From JAPOUP01 sp965199865 (GTDB lineage Bacteria > Pseudomonadota > Alphaproteobacteria > Rhodobacterales > Rhodobacteraceae): 64,000 nucleotides of DNA. Below, one piece after another: positions 51,792 through 61,193 of this stretch. The position numbers were made by a program, and so were the translations under genes. The stretch lies in NCBI GenBank assembly GCA_965199865.1, contig CBDATU010000011.1, positions 310,001-374,000 of the forward strand, written 5' to 3'. The notes under the pieces are model-generated. The model worked only from the letters and a program-made list of their open reading frames with translations, was not told the origin of the DNA and did no database searches. Numbering within the stretch: position 1 is the first letter of the stretch; the number at the start of each line of letters is the position of its first letter.

Positions 51792-54583
51792 ATGCGCTTT
51801 GGCAAAGGATGCCACCTTCATCTGATTGATGGTTCAGCTTTCATTTTCCGCGCCTATCATGCGCTGCCACCACTCACGCGGAAATCGGATGGGCTGCCGG
51901 TGGGGGCGGTCAGCGGCTTCGTCAATATGCTGTTCAAGTTCCTCAGGGAAAGCGGTGGACCTGACGAGCCTACGCATGCGGCCGTGGTGTTCGACTATTC
52001 CGGGAAGTCCTTTCGCAATGACATCTATCCGGAATACAAGGCTCATCGTCCGCCCACGCCCGAAGATCTGGTACCGCAGTTTCCATTGACCCGCGACGCG
52101 ACACGCGCGTTCAACGTCGCCTGCATCGAGGTCGAGGGATACGAGGCCGATGACATCATCGCCACGCTTGCACGGCAGGCGCGGGAAGCGCAAGGGCGGG
52201 TGACGATCATCAGCTCAGACAAGGATCTGATGCAGCTCGTCGGCGGTGGCGTCGAAATGCTGGACCCGATGAAGAACCGCCGTATCGGAGCCGAAGAGGT
52301 CGAGGAGAAGTTCGGAGTAGGTCCGGATCGCGTGATCGACGTACAGTCGCTCTCAGGCGACAGCACCGACAATATACCCGGCGCACCGGGAATCGGACCG
52401 AAGACGCAGCCCTGCTCATCAATGAATATGGTGATCTCGATTCGCTGATCGCGCGTGCCGGTGAAATCCGTCAACCCAAACGCCGACAGACGCTGATCGA
52501 AAACGCGGATCAGATCCGCCTTTCGAGAGAGTTGGTGACGCTTGACCAGCATATGGGACTGGAATTCGGCCTGGACGCTCTAGAGGTGAAGGATCCGGAA
52601 CCAGAGGCGCTTCTTGCCTTCCTGACCTCAATGGAGTTCCGCACGATCACCCGGCGGGTGGCCGAGGCTTTGGGGTGGAGACGCCGCCCCTTGAGAACCA
52701 GGTACCGCAGGCGCAGGAGAATTCGCCAGCGGCGGTTCCGTTTGATCGCGATGCGTATGAGCGGGTTTCGGATGCGACGGCACTGCAGGCCTGGATTGAT
52801 CGCATAGGCCAGCGTGGATATGTCGCGATCGATACTGAAACGACTGGCCTTGATGAAATGCGTTCGGATCTTGTTGGCGTGTCGCTTTCGGTCGAACCAG
52901 GGCTGGCATGCTATATTCCGATAACTCACAAAACCAGCCAGTCTGACGATCTGTTCGGATCCGATGAACTGGCCAAGGGGCAGATGCGGCTCGATGAGGT
53001 GCTCGCGATGCTCAAACCGGTTCTGGAGGACGACGCGGTCCTGAAAATCGGCCAGAACATGAAATACGATGCCAAGGTTCTCGCGCGCTACGGCATTGAG
53101 GTCGGACCCATCGATGACACCATGCTCATGAGCTATGCACTCCATGGAGGCAGCCATAACCACGGGATGGATCTGCTGAGTGACCGTTATCTGGGCCACA
53201 AGCCGATTTCGATCAAGACTTTGCTTGGAAGTGGCAAATCCGCGATTACGTTTGATCGGATCGATGTCGGCAAGGCGACCGAATACGCCGCGGAAGACGC
53301 TGACATCACCTTACGGCTTTGGCAGACATTCGGGCCAGATCTCCATCGCGTCGGCGTTACGACTGTCTACGAGACGCTTGAGCGCCCCCTGGTGGCGGTA
53401 CTGAAGCGTATGGAGATGGAGGGCATCACCGTCGACCGTGACGCGCTTTCGCGCATGTCCGAAAAGTTCAGCCAGAAAATGGCAGAGCTGGAAAGGGACA
53501 TACACGAACTTGCGGGAGTAACATTCAACGTTGGATCGCCGAAACAGCTGGGCGAGATCCTATTTGACAGGATGGGCCTTCCCGGCGGCAGGCGCGGCAA
53601 GACCGGTGCCTATTCCACTCCTGCCGTAGTGCTCGAGGATCTTGCCACCGAACATGAACTGCCCGCCCGCGTGCTCGACTGGCGCCAGCTCGCCAAGCTC
53701 AAATCGACCTATACTGACAGCCTGCAGGAGCATATCAATCCCGATACGGGCAGAGTCCATACATCTTACTCGATCGCTGGAGCCTCGACTGGCCGGCTGG
53801 CTTCCACCGACCCCAACCTGCAGAACATTCCCGTGCGCACGGAAGAGGGTCGCCGCATCCGCGAGGCGTTCATTGCCTCACCTGGAAAAAGCCTGGTTTC
53901 GCTGGACTATTCCCAGATCGAACTTAGAATCCTCGCCCATATCGCCGATATCCCTGAACTGAAACAGGCCTTTGCGGACGGGCTGGACATCCACGCGATG
54001 ACTGCGTCAGAGATGTTTGACGTCCCGCTTGGCGAGATGACTCCGGAAATCCGCCGTAAGGCCAAGGCGATCAATTTCGGGGTGATCTACGGTATTTCCG
54101 GTTTCGGTCTCGCGCGCAACCTGCGCATTCCGCGCACGGAGGCGCAGGGATTCATTGACCGGTATTTCGAGCGGTTTCCCGGCATAAGGAATTACATGGA
54201 TGGCACGGTGCGTTTCGCGAAGGAGAATGGCTATGTTCAGACTCTCTTCGGTCGGAAGATCCACACGCCTGAAATCAATGCAAAGGGGCCTCATGCCGGA
54301 TTTGCCCGGCGTGCCGCGATCAATGCCCCGATTCAGGGCACCGCCGCCGACGTGATCCGACGGGCAATGATCCGCATGGAAGAAGCCATATCCGGCCGGC
54401 CGGCGAAGATGCTGCTGCAGGTGCACGACGAACTGGGTATTTGAAGTAGAGGACATCGCCATAGCGGAAACCGTTGCGGCGGCACGCGAGGTGATGCAGG
54501 GCGCCGCCCATCCAGCCGTCCAGCTTGATGTCCCATTGACTGTCGATTTCGGAAGCGGTGCAAACTGGTCGGAAGCGCATTGA
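51792..54583 (+). pseudogene. polA: DNA polymerase I with three single-base frameshifts
   Basis: PolA fills gaps and removes RNA primers. All domains can be read: 5'-3' exonuclease from 51792 (LIDGSAFIFRAYHALPPLTR, EGYEADDIIATLA, SSDKDLMQLV), proofreading-like domain (AIDTETTGLDEM), and polymerase motifs A (SLDYSQIELRILAHI), B (RRKAKAINFGVIYGISGFG) and C (LLQVHDEL). The frame breaks by loss of a base near 52404 (after GPKT), again near 52673 (after EALG), and by an extra G near 54436 inside motif C, just after HDEL. Joined, the product would be about 930 residues ending GSGANWSEAH. The start has GGGAGAG upstream. Sequencing errors are as likely as true loss. Confidence 0.88.
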
Positions 54584-54695
54584 GCCTGTTGCCCGTCCAC
54601 CTCCGCTCGGATGGGCACCCTGCCAGTTCAAACCATCTGGCATGCGGGCTGGAAATGTCCCTGAATGTGATGACGTTGAGGATGTGGTCGGTTTG

Positions 54696-55274
54696 ATGGC
54701 GCGGGCTGCCGAAAATGCGGAGCGGGTCGAGGTTCGCTCCCGCTCTGATCTCCGGGCGTGGCTGTCCTCGCACCACGATCAGGAAGAGTCGGTCTGGCTG
54801 GTCACATGGAAGAGGCACACGCCGCATTATCTCGCCTATGGTGAGATGATCGAGGAACTGCTGTGCTGGGGTTGGGTCGACAGCCAGACAAGAGGGGTCG
54901 ATGGCAATCGGACGAGTGTGCTGATCGCGCCACGGAACCCGAAATCGGCCTGGTCCGCCATTAACAGGGCAAAGGTTGCGGATGCGCGTGCAACCGGTGC
55001 AATGATGCCTGCTGGCGAGGCTATGGTCGCTGCGGCGCAGGCCAACGGGATGTGGAACTTTCTCGATGACGTGGAGAGGCTGGAACGTCCCGCCGACCTG
55101 GATGTGGCATTGGGCGAATCCGTTGACGCATGGGAGAACTGGCCCCGCAGCGTGAAGCGCGGGACGCTGGAATGGATCAAGACCGCGAAGACGGAAAAGA
55201 CCCGGAACAATCGGATCGCGGAAGCCGCGGCGGCCGCGAGGGAAGGCCGGAGACCTAGGCCGTTTTCGCGATAG
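54696..55274 (+). CDS. YdeI/OmpD-associated family protein
   Basis: A 192-residue cytosolic protein. The N-terminal half (RSRSDLRAWLSSHHDQEESV, then WLVTWKRHTPHYLAYGEMIE, LLCWGWVDSQTRG) and the C-terminal OmdA segment (LDVALGESVDAWENWPRSVK, then RGTLEWIKTAKTEKTRNNRI) match the YdeI/OmpD-associated family, sometimes linked to bacteriocin tolerance. The start is uncertain: 54696 gives the family-like beginning, 54642 is possible. It follows polA by 112 bp on the same strand. Confidence 0.82.
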   Translation: MARAAENAERVEVRSRSDLRAWLSSHHDQEESVWLVTWKRHTPHYLAYGEMIEELLCWGWVDSQTRGVDGNRTSVLIAPRNPKSAWSAINRAKVADARATGAMMPAGEAMVAAAQANGMWNFLDDVERLERPADLDVALGESVDAWENWPRSVKRGTLEWIKTAKTEKTRNNRIAEAAAAAREGRRPRPFSR

Positions 55275-55608
55275 CGGTTGGGTATTCGATATGGTGCTGA
55301 CAGGATCCGATGTTGAGGCGCCTCGAAGGTTCCCGGAACTTCCTCCCACCAGCTGACCGGAACTCTGTGGGCAGCCATGACGGGATCACGTTTGTGTCAA
55401 GCCGACGACTGGATGTGCTCGATCACCGCCGGTTCGATCTGGATGCGAGCCGGGGCAGGGGGCTTCAGTTGAGCGTCACAGATCTCCCGGTGCGGACATT
55501 ACCTCGAATCCGCTGGGGATCGAAGACGTGATCTCGCTTGCATTCGGGCTGTTCCGGCTGGAAGCCAAAGCCTCGAACCCGTTTCCCGGTCACATTTGCG
55601 GCGGTTCA
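55275..55608. other. Spacer between ydeI-like gene and murD
   Basis: The two flanking genes converge. No gene, repeat or clear terminator stands out. In most alphaproteobacteria ftsW would lie directly after murD on the minus strand; nothing like it is present here. Confidence 0.45.
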
Positions 55609-57009
55609 TCAGTGTCCAAGACGTTCCCTGACCGCCGCCATGAACGCCTCACCGCGCGCCTCGAAATCCGGATACTGGTCGAAACTCGCCGCGGCCGGGG
55701 CCAGAAGTACGGTGTCACCTTCCTCCGCCTCTTCCATGGCTCTGGCCACCGCACGCTCCATCGTTCCGCAGACCTCATGCGGAGTCCCGTGAACCTGAAG
55801 CGCGAACTCTCGGGCAGAATGGCCGATGAAATAGGCTTTCACCACAGAATCCAGATGGACCTTTAGACCGGTTATTCCGCTTTCCTTGCCAAGCCCTCCC
55901 GCGATCCAGCGGATGTTGGCGAATGCCTGCAGCGCCTGCGCGGCGCTGTCCACGTTCGTCGCCTTGCTGTCATTTACGAAAGTGACGCCGCCAGCCTGCG
56001 CGAAGACCTGGCTGCGGTGCGGAAGCCCCTCGAACGCGTGGAACGCCCGCTCAATCGGCTTTGGGCCAAGCCCCAATGCCCGAACCGCGGCAAAGGCGGC
56101 ACAGGCGTTCTGGTGATTGTGGGCACCGGGAAGACCCCTGATGTCCCGCAGGTCGATCGAGGCGATCTGCCTGTCCTTGCGGCGCTCCGCAAGAAACCCT
56201 TTCCGGGCGGAAACCGTCCAGCCCGGGCCGGAAAGCCTGCTGCCGGTGGATACGCGAATCACCCGCTCGTCCCCTCGGCGAACCGAAAGCTGGTTGGCCA
56301 GAAACCGCCCCTCGGACTCGTCCACGCCAATCACCGTTCGATCCGGTGCCCCCTCGACAAACAGGCGGCGCTTGGCGGCAAAATAGCCTCCTACGCCTCC
56401 ATGCCGGTCAAGATGGTCCGGCGTTAGGTTCGTGAACACCGCTATGTCTGGCGTCAATACCCGGGCAAGATCGGTCTGATAGCTGGAGAGTTCGAGCACC
56501 AGGATCTCCCCGTCGCGCGGCGGATCAAGATCCAGCACACCCCGGCCAATGTTACCGGCGAGCTGGGAATGCTTCCCCGCATGGACCAGAATATGGTGAA
56601 TGAGCGCGGAGGTCGTCGATTTGCCGTTTGACCCGGTCACGGCGACTACACGCGGAATGCTGTCGAACCGATCCCAGGAGCAGGCGAGACTGCTGAAGAA
56701 CAGTCCAATGTCATTGTCGACAGGCACACCGGCAGCCAAAGCGGCGGCGACAGTGCGATTGGGATCGGGATAGAGATGTGGAATCCCAGGTGAGACGATA
56801 AGCGCCGACACGCCATGCAGCGCGCCCTGTTGTGTAGGGTCATGCAGCGTGAAACCTTCAGAGTCAGCGCGGGATCTGGCTTCGGCACTGTCATCCCATA
56901 CCAGCGGCTGCGCACCTCCCGCCAGCAGCGCACGGGCTGCGGAAAGGCCGGATCGTCCTAGGCCAAGGACCACGACCCGCCGATCCTCATATCCGACTAC
57001 CGGGATCAA
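55609..57009 (-). CDS. murD: UDP-N-acetylmuramoylalanine-D-glutamate ligase
   Basis: A 466-residue cytosolic Mur ligase that adds D-Glu to UDP-MurNAc-L-Ala. N-terminal nucleotide fold VVVLGLGRSGLSAARALLAG, ATP loop VTGSNGKSTTSALIHH, LELSSYQTDLAR, and NLTPDHLDRHGG are all present, with C-terminal NDSKATNVDSAAQAL and LLAPAAASFDQY. The start is a TTG at 57009 (then IPVVGYEDRR), with AAGGGTGG before it; the frame stays open upstream to another TTG at 57033. Last gene of the minus-strand cell-wall cluster in this window. Confidence 0.92.
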   Translation of the reverse strand: MIPVVGYEDRRVVVLGLGRSGLSAARALLAGGAQPLVWDDSAEARSRADSEGFTLHDPTQQGALHGVSALIVSPGIPHLYPDPNRTVAAALAAGVPVDNDIGLFFSSLACSWDRFDSIPRVVAVTGSNGKSTTSALIHHILVHAGKHSQLAGNIGRGVLDLDPPRDGEILVLELSSYQTDLARVLTPDIAVFTNLTPDHLDRHGGVGGYFAAKRRLFVEGAPDRTVIGVDESEGRFLANQLSVRRGDERVIRVSTGSRLSGPGWTVSARKGFLAERRKDRQIASIDLRDIRGLPGAHNHQNACAAFAAVRALGLGPKPIERAFHAFEGLPHRSQVFAQAGGVTFVNDSKATNVDSAAQALQAFANIRWIAGGLGKESGITGLKVHLDSVVKAYFIGHSAREFALQVHGTPHEVCGTMERAVARAMEEAEEGDTVLLAPAAASFDQYPDFEARGEAFMAAVRERLGH

Positions 57010-57142
57010 TGATCCACCCTTGTGCCGCCGCAAAGCAGGTCATCGGCTTCCGATTCACGGGCGGGGCAGGTGCCAGCCTCGCAGGAATTTGCAGGCCAGC
57101 TGAGTCTGCCACTCGCTTCCGGTCCAGAGATGGCGCAGGTTC

Positions 57143-58228
57143 TCATCTAACCTTCAGCGTCGCCAGTCCGATCAGCGCCAGAATCAGCGCAATGATCCAG
57201 AACCGGATCACGATCTGTGGCTCCGGCCAGCCCAGTTTCTCGAAATGGTGATGCAGTGGTGCCATCCGGAATATGCGTTTGCCAGTCCGCTTGAAATAGG
57301 CCACCTGCAAAATGACCGAGAAGGTTTCCGCCACGAATACGCCGCCGACGATCGCCAGAACCAGTTCGTGTTTTGTCGCAACCGCGATCGCGCCCAGCGC
57401 ACCGCCCAGGGCCAGCGCACCAGTGTCGCCCATGAAGACCGCGGCTGGTGGCGCATTGTACCACAGAAACCCAAGTCCTCCGCCGATTAGACCAGCGGTG
57501 AAGACGAGCAGCTCTCCGGTATTGGGAACATAGTGAACGTCAAGATATTCGGCGAAGTCGATTCTCCCGACGGCATAGGCGATAACACCGAACGTGCCCG
57601 CGGCGATTATTACAGGCATGATGGCGAGCCCATCCAGCCCATCGGTCAGGTTCACCGCGTTCGCCGCACCGACAATGACGAGTGCGGCGAAGGGAATGAA
57701 CATGATGCCGAGATTCACCAGCGAATCCTTCAGAACCGGCAGAGCCAGCATGTTCGCAAGCGCGTCCGCATGATGCAGGCTGGCCCAATAGCCAGTGACG
57801 CCAGCGATTACGCATCCGATCAGGAATCGCTGGCGGCCAGAAAGTCCATTTGAGGAATTTCCCCTGATCTTGATAAGGTCATCAACGAAGCCCAGGAGTC
57901 CAAATCCAATCGTTGCAAATAGCGTGATCCAGAGAAATGGATTGTCCAGCCGCATCCAGAGCAGACTTGACAGAATCAGGGCTGTGAGAATCATCAGGCC
58001 ACCCATGGTCGGCGTGCCCTTCTTTGCCACAAGGTGATGCTCCGGGCCGTCTTCGCGGATTGGCTGGCCATTGGCCTGATACCTGCTCAGAAGCGAGATC
58101 ATCGGGCCGCCGAACACAAAGCAGAACACTAGGGCGGTGAAGAACGCACCGCCTGATCGGAAGGTTATATATCTGAAGAGATTGAAGAAATCTCCTCCAT
58201 CGGAATATCCAGTCAACCAATACAGCAT
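57143..58228 (-). CDS. mraY: Phospho-N-acetylmuramoyl-pentapeptide transferase
   Basis: A 361-residue inner-membrane enzyme that makes lipid I from UDP-MurNAc-pentapeptide and undecaprenyl phosphate. About ten helices; catalytic motifs TPTMGGLMIL, GFVDDLIKI, NAVNLTDGLDGLA, FMGDTGALALGG and PLHHHFEKLGW. Starts 5 bp after murF. Length and motifs are normal. Confidence 0.95.
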   Translation of the reverse strand: MLYWLTGYSDGGDFFNLFRYITFRSGGAFFTALVFCFVFGGPMISLLSRYQANGQPIREDGPEHHLVAKKGTPTMGGLMILTALILSSLLWMRLDNPFLWITLFATIGFGLLGFVDDLIKIRGNSSNGLSGRQRFLIGCVIAGVTGYWASLHHADALANMLALPVLKDSLVNLGIMFIPFAALVIVGAANAVNLTDGLDGLAIMPVIIAAGTFGVIAYAVGRIDFAEYLDVHYVPNTGELLVFTAGLIGGGLGFLWYNAPPAAVFMGDTGALALGGALGAIAVATKHELVLAIVGGVFVAETFSVILQVAYFKRTGKRIFRMAPLHHHFEKLGWPEPQIVIRFWIIALILALIGLATLKVR

Positions 58229-58233
58229 TAGAT

Positions 58234-59673
58234 CTATCCTTCATTACCGGTAAGCGGATGGCCCAGTCCACGAATGGCGTCAACAATGAGCGAAACCCTG
58301 CTTCCCTTCGATCCCTTAACGAGCAGGACATCGCCCACATTGACCAGATCTGGGGCCAGTTTTACCAGTTCGGTCGCCGTTTCCGCCCAGCGGCCACGCA
58401 TCTCCCGGGGCAGCCGATCGTAAAGGGCGCGCATGCGGGGGCCCACGCAGTGAACGACGTTGACAAACCGCATCGACGGACAGTCGGCGAGCTCTGCATG
58501 GAGTCTGTTTTCGTCAGGTCCAAGTTCAAGCATATCCCCGAATATGGCGATGCGGCGCCCCCCTCCCCTACACCCAACCCTTTCGGTTGGCTGTGCTGCA
58601 GCCAGCGCCTCAAGCGCTGCCTCCATTGAGGCCGGATTGGCATTGAAAGCGTCGTCAATCAGTTCAAACGAGGCGCTGTCATCGACTGGATCAAGGAGCA
58701 GCCGCTCACGCGTGCCACGCCCTTCAGGCGGCTGCCAGATGCCAAAATCCTGTGCCGCAAGAGCAAGATCCAAGCCAAGCAACTCGACCGCGCCAAGAAC
58801 CGCCACGGCATTGAGTGCGAAGTGGCGTCCTGGGACAGACAGCTTGAACATTACAGACGTCTTACCAATTCGGGCGCGAGCGGTGGTCGCCGCGGTCGTC
58901 ACCTGAACGTCGACAAGCTGGCAGAACCGTTCCGAACCAAAGCCGAACTCGTGAAGTTTCGCTCCAGCCCGGACAGCGGCGGCGCTCAGCACTGGTGTGA
59001 CGTCAAGTTCACCGTTGATCACCGCGATGCCATCTGGCACCAGGCCCTCGAATATCGAAGCCTTTTCATCGGCGATACCCTCAATGCTCCCGAATGCTTC
59101 GAGATGCGCGGGTGCGACCGTCGTGATCAGCGCGAGGTCGAGGCGTGCCAGACGCGCCAGCGGCGCAATCTCCCCGGGATGGTTCATACCGATTTCAATG
59201 ACCGCGAAGTCAGCGTCCGGTGGCAGGCGCGCCAGCGTCAGTGGTACGCCCCAATGATTGTTGAAGCTCTTCTCCGCGGCATGAACCCTGCCCTGACGGG
59301 ACAGGACCGTACGAAGCATCTCTTTGGTTGAGGTCTTGCCGACCGACCCGGTGACGCCGAGGACTTTCGCCCGGCTTCGTGACCGGGCCGCGACAGCAAC
59401 GCGTTCCAGCGCCGGAAGAACGTCATCGACAACCACCAGCGGAGCATTCGCCGGGACATCTTCCGGGACGCGGCTGACCATCGCAGCGGCCGCGCCGCGC
59501 TCAAAGGCTGCTGCAACGAATTCATGGCCGTCTCGGACATCCTTGAGGGCAACGAACAGATCGCCCGCTTCCAGCGTCCGTGTATCGATGGACACGCCGC
59601 TGGCCCGCCAGTCGGAAGTCATGCGGCCACCAGTGGCGGTGGCGACTTCCCTGGCTTTCCACAGCGGCGTCAC
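58234..59673 (-). CDS. murF: UDP-N-acetylmuramoyl-tripeptide-D-alanyl-D-alanine ligase
   Basis: A 479-residue Mur ligase adding D-Ala-D-Ala to the muropeptide. ATP loop VTGSVGKTSTKEMLRTVL, EIGMNHPGEIAPLARLA, and DDAFNANPASMEAALEALAA are diagnostic of MurF. The start overlaps the murE stop by 4 bp, so translation is coupled. A Gly/Arg-rich insert (GCRGGGRR) in the C-terminal domain is slightly unusual. Confidence 0.94.
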   Translation of the reverse strand: MTPLWKAREVATATGGRMTSDWRASGVSIDTRTLEAGDLFVALKDVRDGHEFVAAAFERGAAAAMVSRVPEDVPANAPLVVVDDVLPALERVAVAARSRSRAKVLGVTGSVGKTSTKEMLRTVLSRQGRVHAAEKSFNNHWGVPLTLARLPPDADFAVIEIGMNHPGEIAPLARLARLDLALITTVAPAHLEAFGSIEGIADEKASIFEGLVPDGIAVINGELDVTPVLSAAAVRAGAKLHEFGFGSERFCQLVDVQVTTAATTARARIGKTSVMFKLSVPGRHFALNAVAVLGAVELLGLDLALAAQDFGIWQPPEGRGTRERLLLDPVDDSASFELIDDAFNANPASMEAALEALAAAQPTERVGCRGGGRRIAIFGDMLELGPDENRLHAELADCPSMRFVNVVHCVGPRMRALYDRLPREMRGRWAETATELVKLAPDLVNVGDVLLVKGSKGSRVSLIVDAIRGLGHPLTGNEG

Positions 59674-61187
59674 GTCGGTCGACCATCCAGCGCCGCGACC
59701 GCGACGCTGGCCTGCTCGGAATCGTTGAAGGGAAAGATGTCGTCACCCACGATCTGGCCCGTCTCATGCCCCTTGCCGGCCACCAGAAGGGCATCGCCCG
59801 GCTGAAGCGCATCCACTCCGCGCAGGATCGCCTCTGCCCGATCGGGAACCTCGGAGGCTTCCGGGCAGCCGGCAAGAATGGCGGCACGAATCCTGGCAGG
59901 ATCCTCGCTGCGTGGATTGTCATCGGTAACAAACACAACGTCAGCATGCAGCCTGGCGGCCTTACCCATCATCGGACGCTTATACGGGTCGCGGTCGCCA
60001 CCGGCTCCAAAGACCACAACCAGACGCCCCAGGACATGCGGACGCAGTGCCGTCAATGCGGTCCTGAGTGCATCTGGTGTGTGGGAATAGTCCACGAACA
60101 CCGCACTGCCATTGTCGCGTGTAGCGACCAGCTCGAGTCGTCCACGCACACCGCTAAGGGACTCCAGTGTCTGGAAGACGTCGTCGGGATCACTACCACT
60201 CGCGATGGCCAGCCCAGCTGCTGCAAGTACGTTCTCCGCCTGGAAACCACCAATGAGGCCCAACCGCACCTGTCTGGCCTGTCCATTCCAGTCGAACCGC
60301 AGAACCTGCCCTCTGGCACTGTAACGCTGCATACGGATGCGCAGACTGGTGCCGTGCCCGTGCCCGACCGTGATGAGCTTCTGGCCGCGGGCTGCAACTA
60401 TATCGGCCATTGCGCCGCCCCGCGGATCGTCCATGTTGATCACGGCGGTTCCGTCCTCCGCAAGCACACGATCGAACAGACCCGCCTTCGCCGCGAAATA
60501 CTCATCGAACCCGGTGTGATAGTCGAGATGGTCCTGGCTCAGATTGGTGAATGCAGCTGCTGTGAGGCGGACCCCGTCAAGCCGGCGCTGATCAAGTCCG
60601 TGACTGGACGCTTCCATCGCGGCATGGCCGATTCCCCTATCGGCCATATCCGAGAGCAGCCGGTGAAGCGTTACGGGTTCGGGCGTGGTATGGGCCAGGG
60701 ATGTGCTCCAGGCACCCTCGACACCGGTCGTGCCGATGTTGGCCGATGGCAGGCCGAGCAGTGACCAGATCTGGCGGGTGAACGTGGCGACCGACGTCTT
60801 GCCATTGGTGCCGGTTACCGCCACCATGGTCTCGGGTTGCCCGCCGAACCAGAGAGCGGCGGTAAAGGCGAGTGTCTGCCTGGGATTCTCCGCGACAATG
60901 AGCGCCGCATCGGAGGCGGCGAATTCCCGTTCGGCGGCCAGTGCGCCTTCACGGTCGGTCAGGATGGCTGCCGCGCCCCTGTGCAGCGCGGAATGAATGA
61001 ACTCCGCGCCATGCGCCCTGCTTCCGGGAAGCGCGGCGAACAGGTCGCCCCTTTCAACCAGACGGCTGTCGACCGCAAGCCCCGTCACACGCGCTTCGCG
61101 CCGACCCTGTGCCGTTAGCCCGAGTTCCGCAAGTGATTTCACCTGATCGGCCATTCGGTGCCCTGTCATCTGTCTCTGTGGCATCAC
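59670..61187 (-). CDS. murE: UDP-MurNAc-L-Ala-D-Glu:meso-diaminopimelate ligase
   Basis: A 505-residue Mur ligase. ATP loop VTGTNGKTSVATFTRQIW, MEASSHGLDQRR, NLSQDHLDYH and the substrate motif DNPRSEDP, which marks meso-diaminopimelate-adding enzymes. Starts at 61187, 61169 and 61154 are all in frame; the family beginning (MADQVKSLAELGL) suggests 61154, but no ribosome site settles it. It follows ftsI by 6 bp if the first start is used. Confidence 0.93.
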   Translation of the reverse strand: MMPQRQMTGHRMADQVKSLAELGLTAQGRREARVTGLAVDSRLVERGDLFAALPGSRAHGAEFIHSALHRGAAAILTDREGALAAEREFAASDAALIVAENPRQTLAFTAALWFGGQPETMVAVTGTNGKTSVATFTRQIWSLLGLPSANIGTTGVEGAWSTSLAHTTPEPVTLHRLLSDMADRGIGHAAMEASSHGLDQRRLDGVRLTAAAFTNLSQDHLDYHTGFDEYFAAKAGLFDRVLAEDGTAVINMDDPRGGAMADIVAARGQKLITVGHGHGTSLRIRMQRYSARGQVLRFDWNGQARQVRLGLIGGFQAENVLAAAGLAIASGSDPDDVFQTLESLSGVRGRLELVATRDNGSAVFVDYSHTPDALRTALTALRPHVLGRLVVVFGAGGDRDPYKRPMMGKAARLHADVVFVTDDNPRSEDPARIRAAILAGCPEASEVPDRAEAILRGVDALQPGDALLVAGKGHETGQIVGDDIFPFNDSEQASVAVAALDGRPT

Positions 61188-61193
61188 GGAAAG

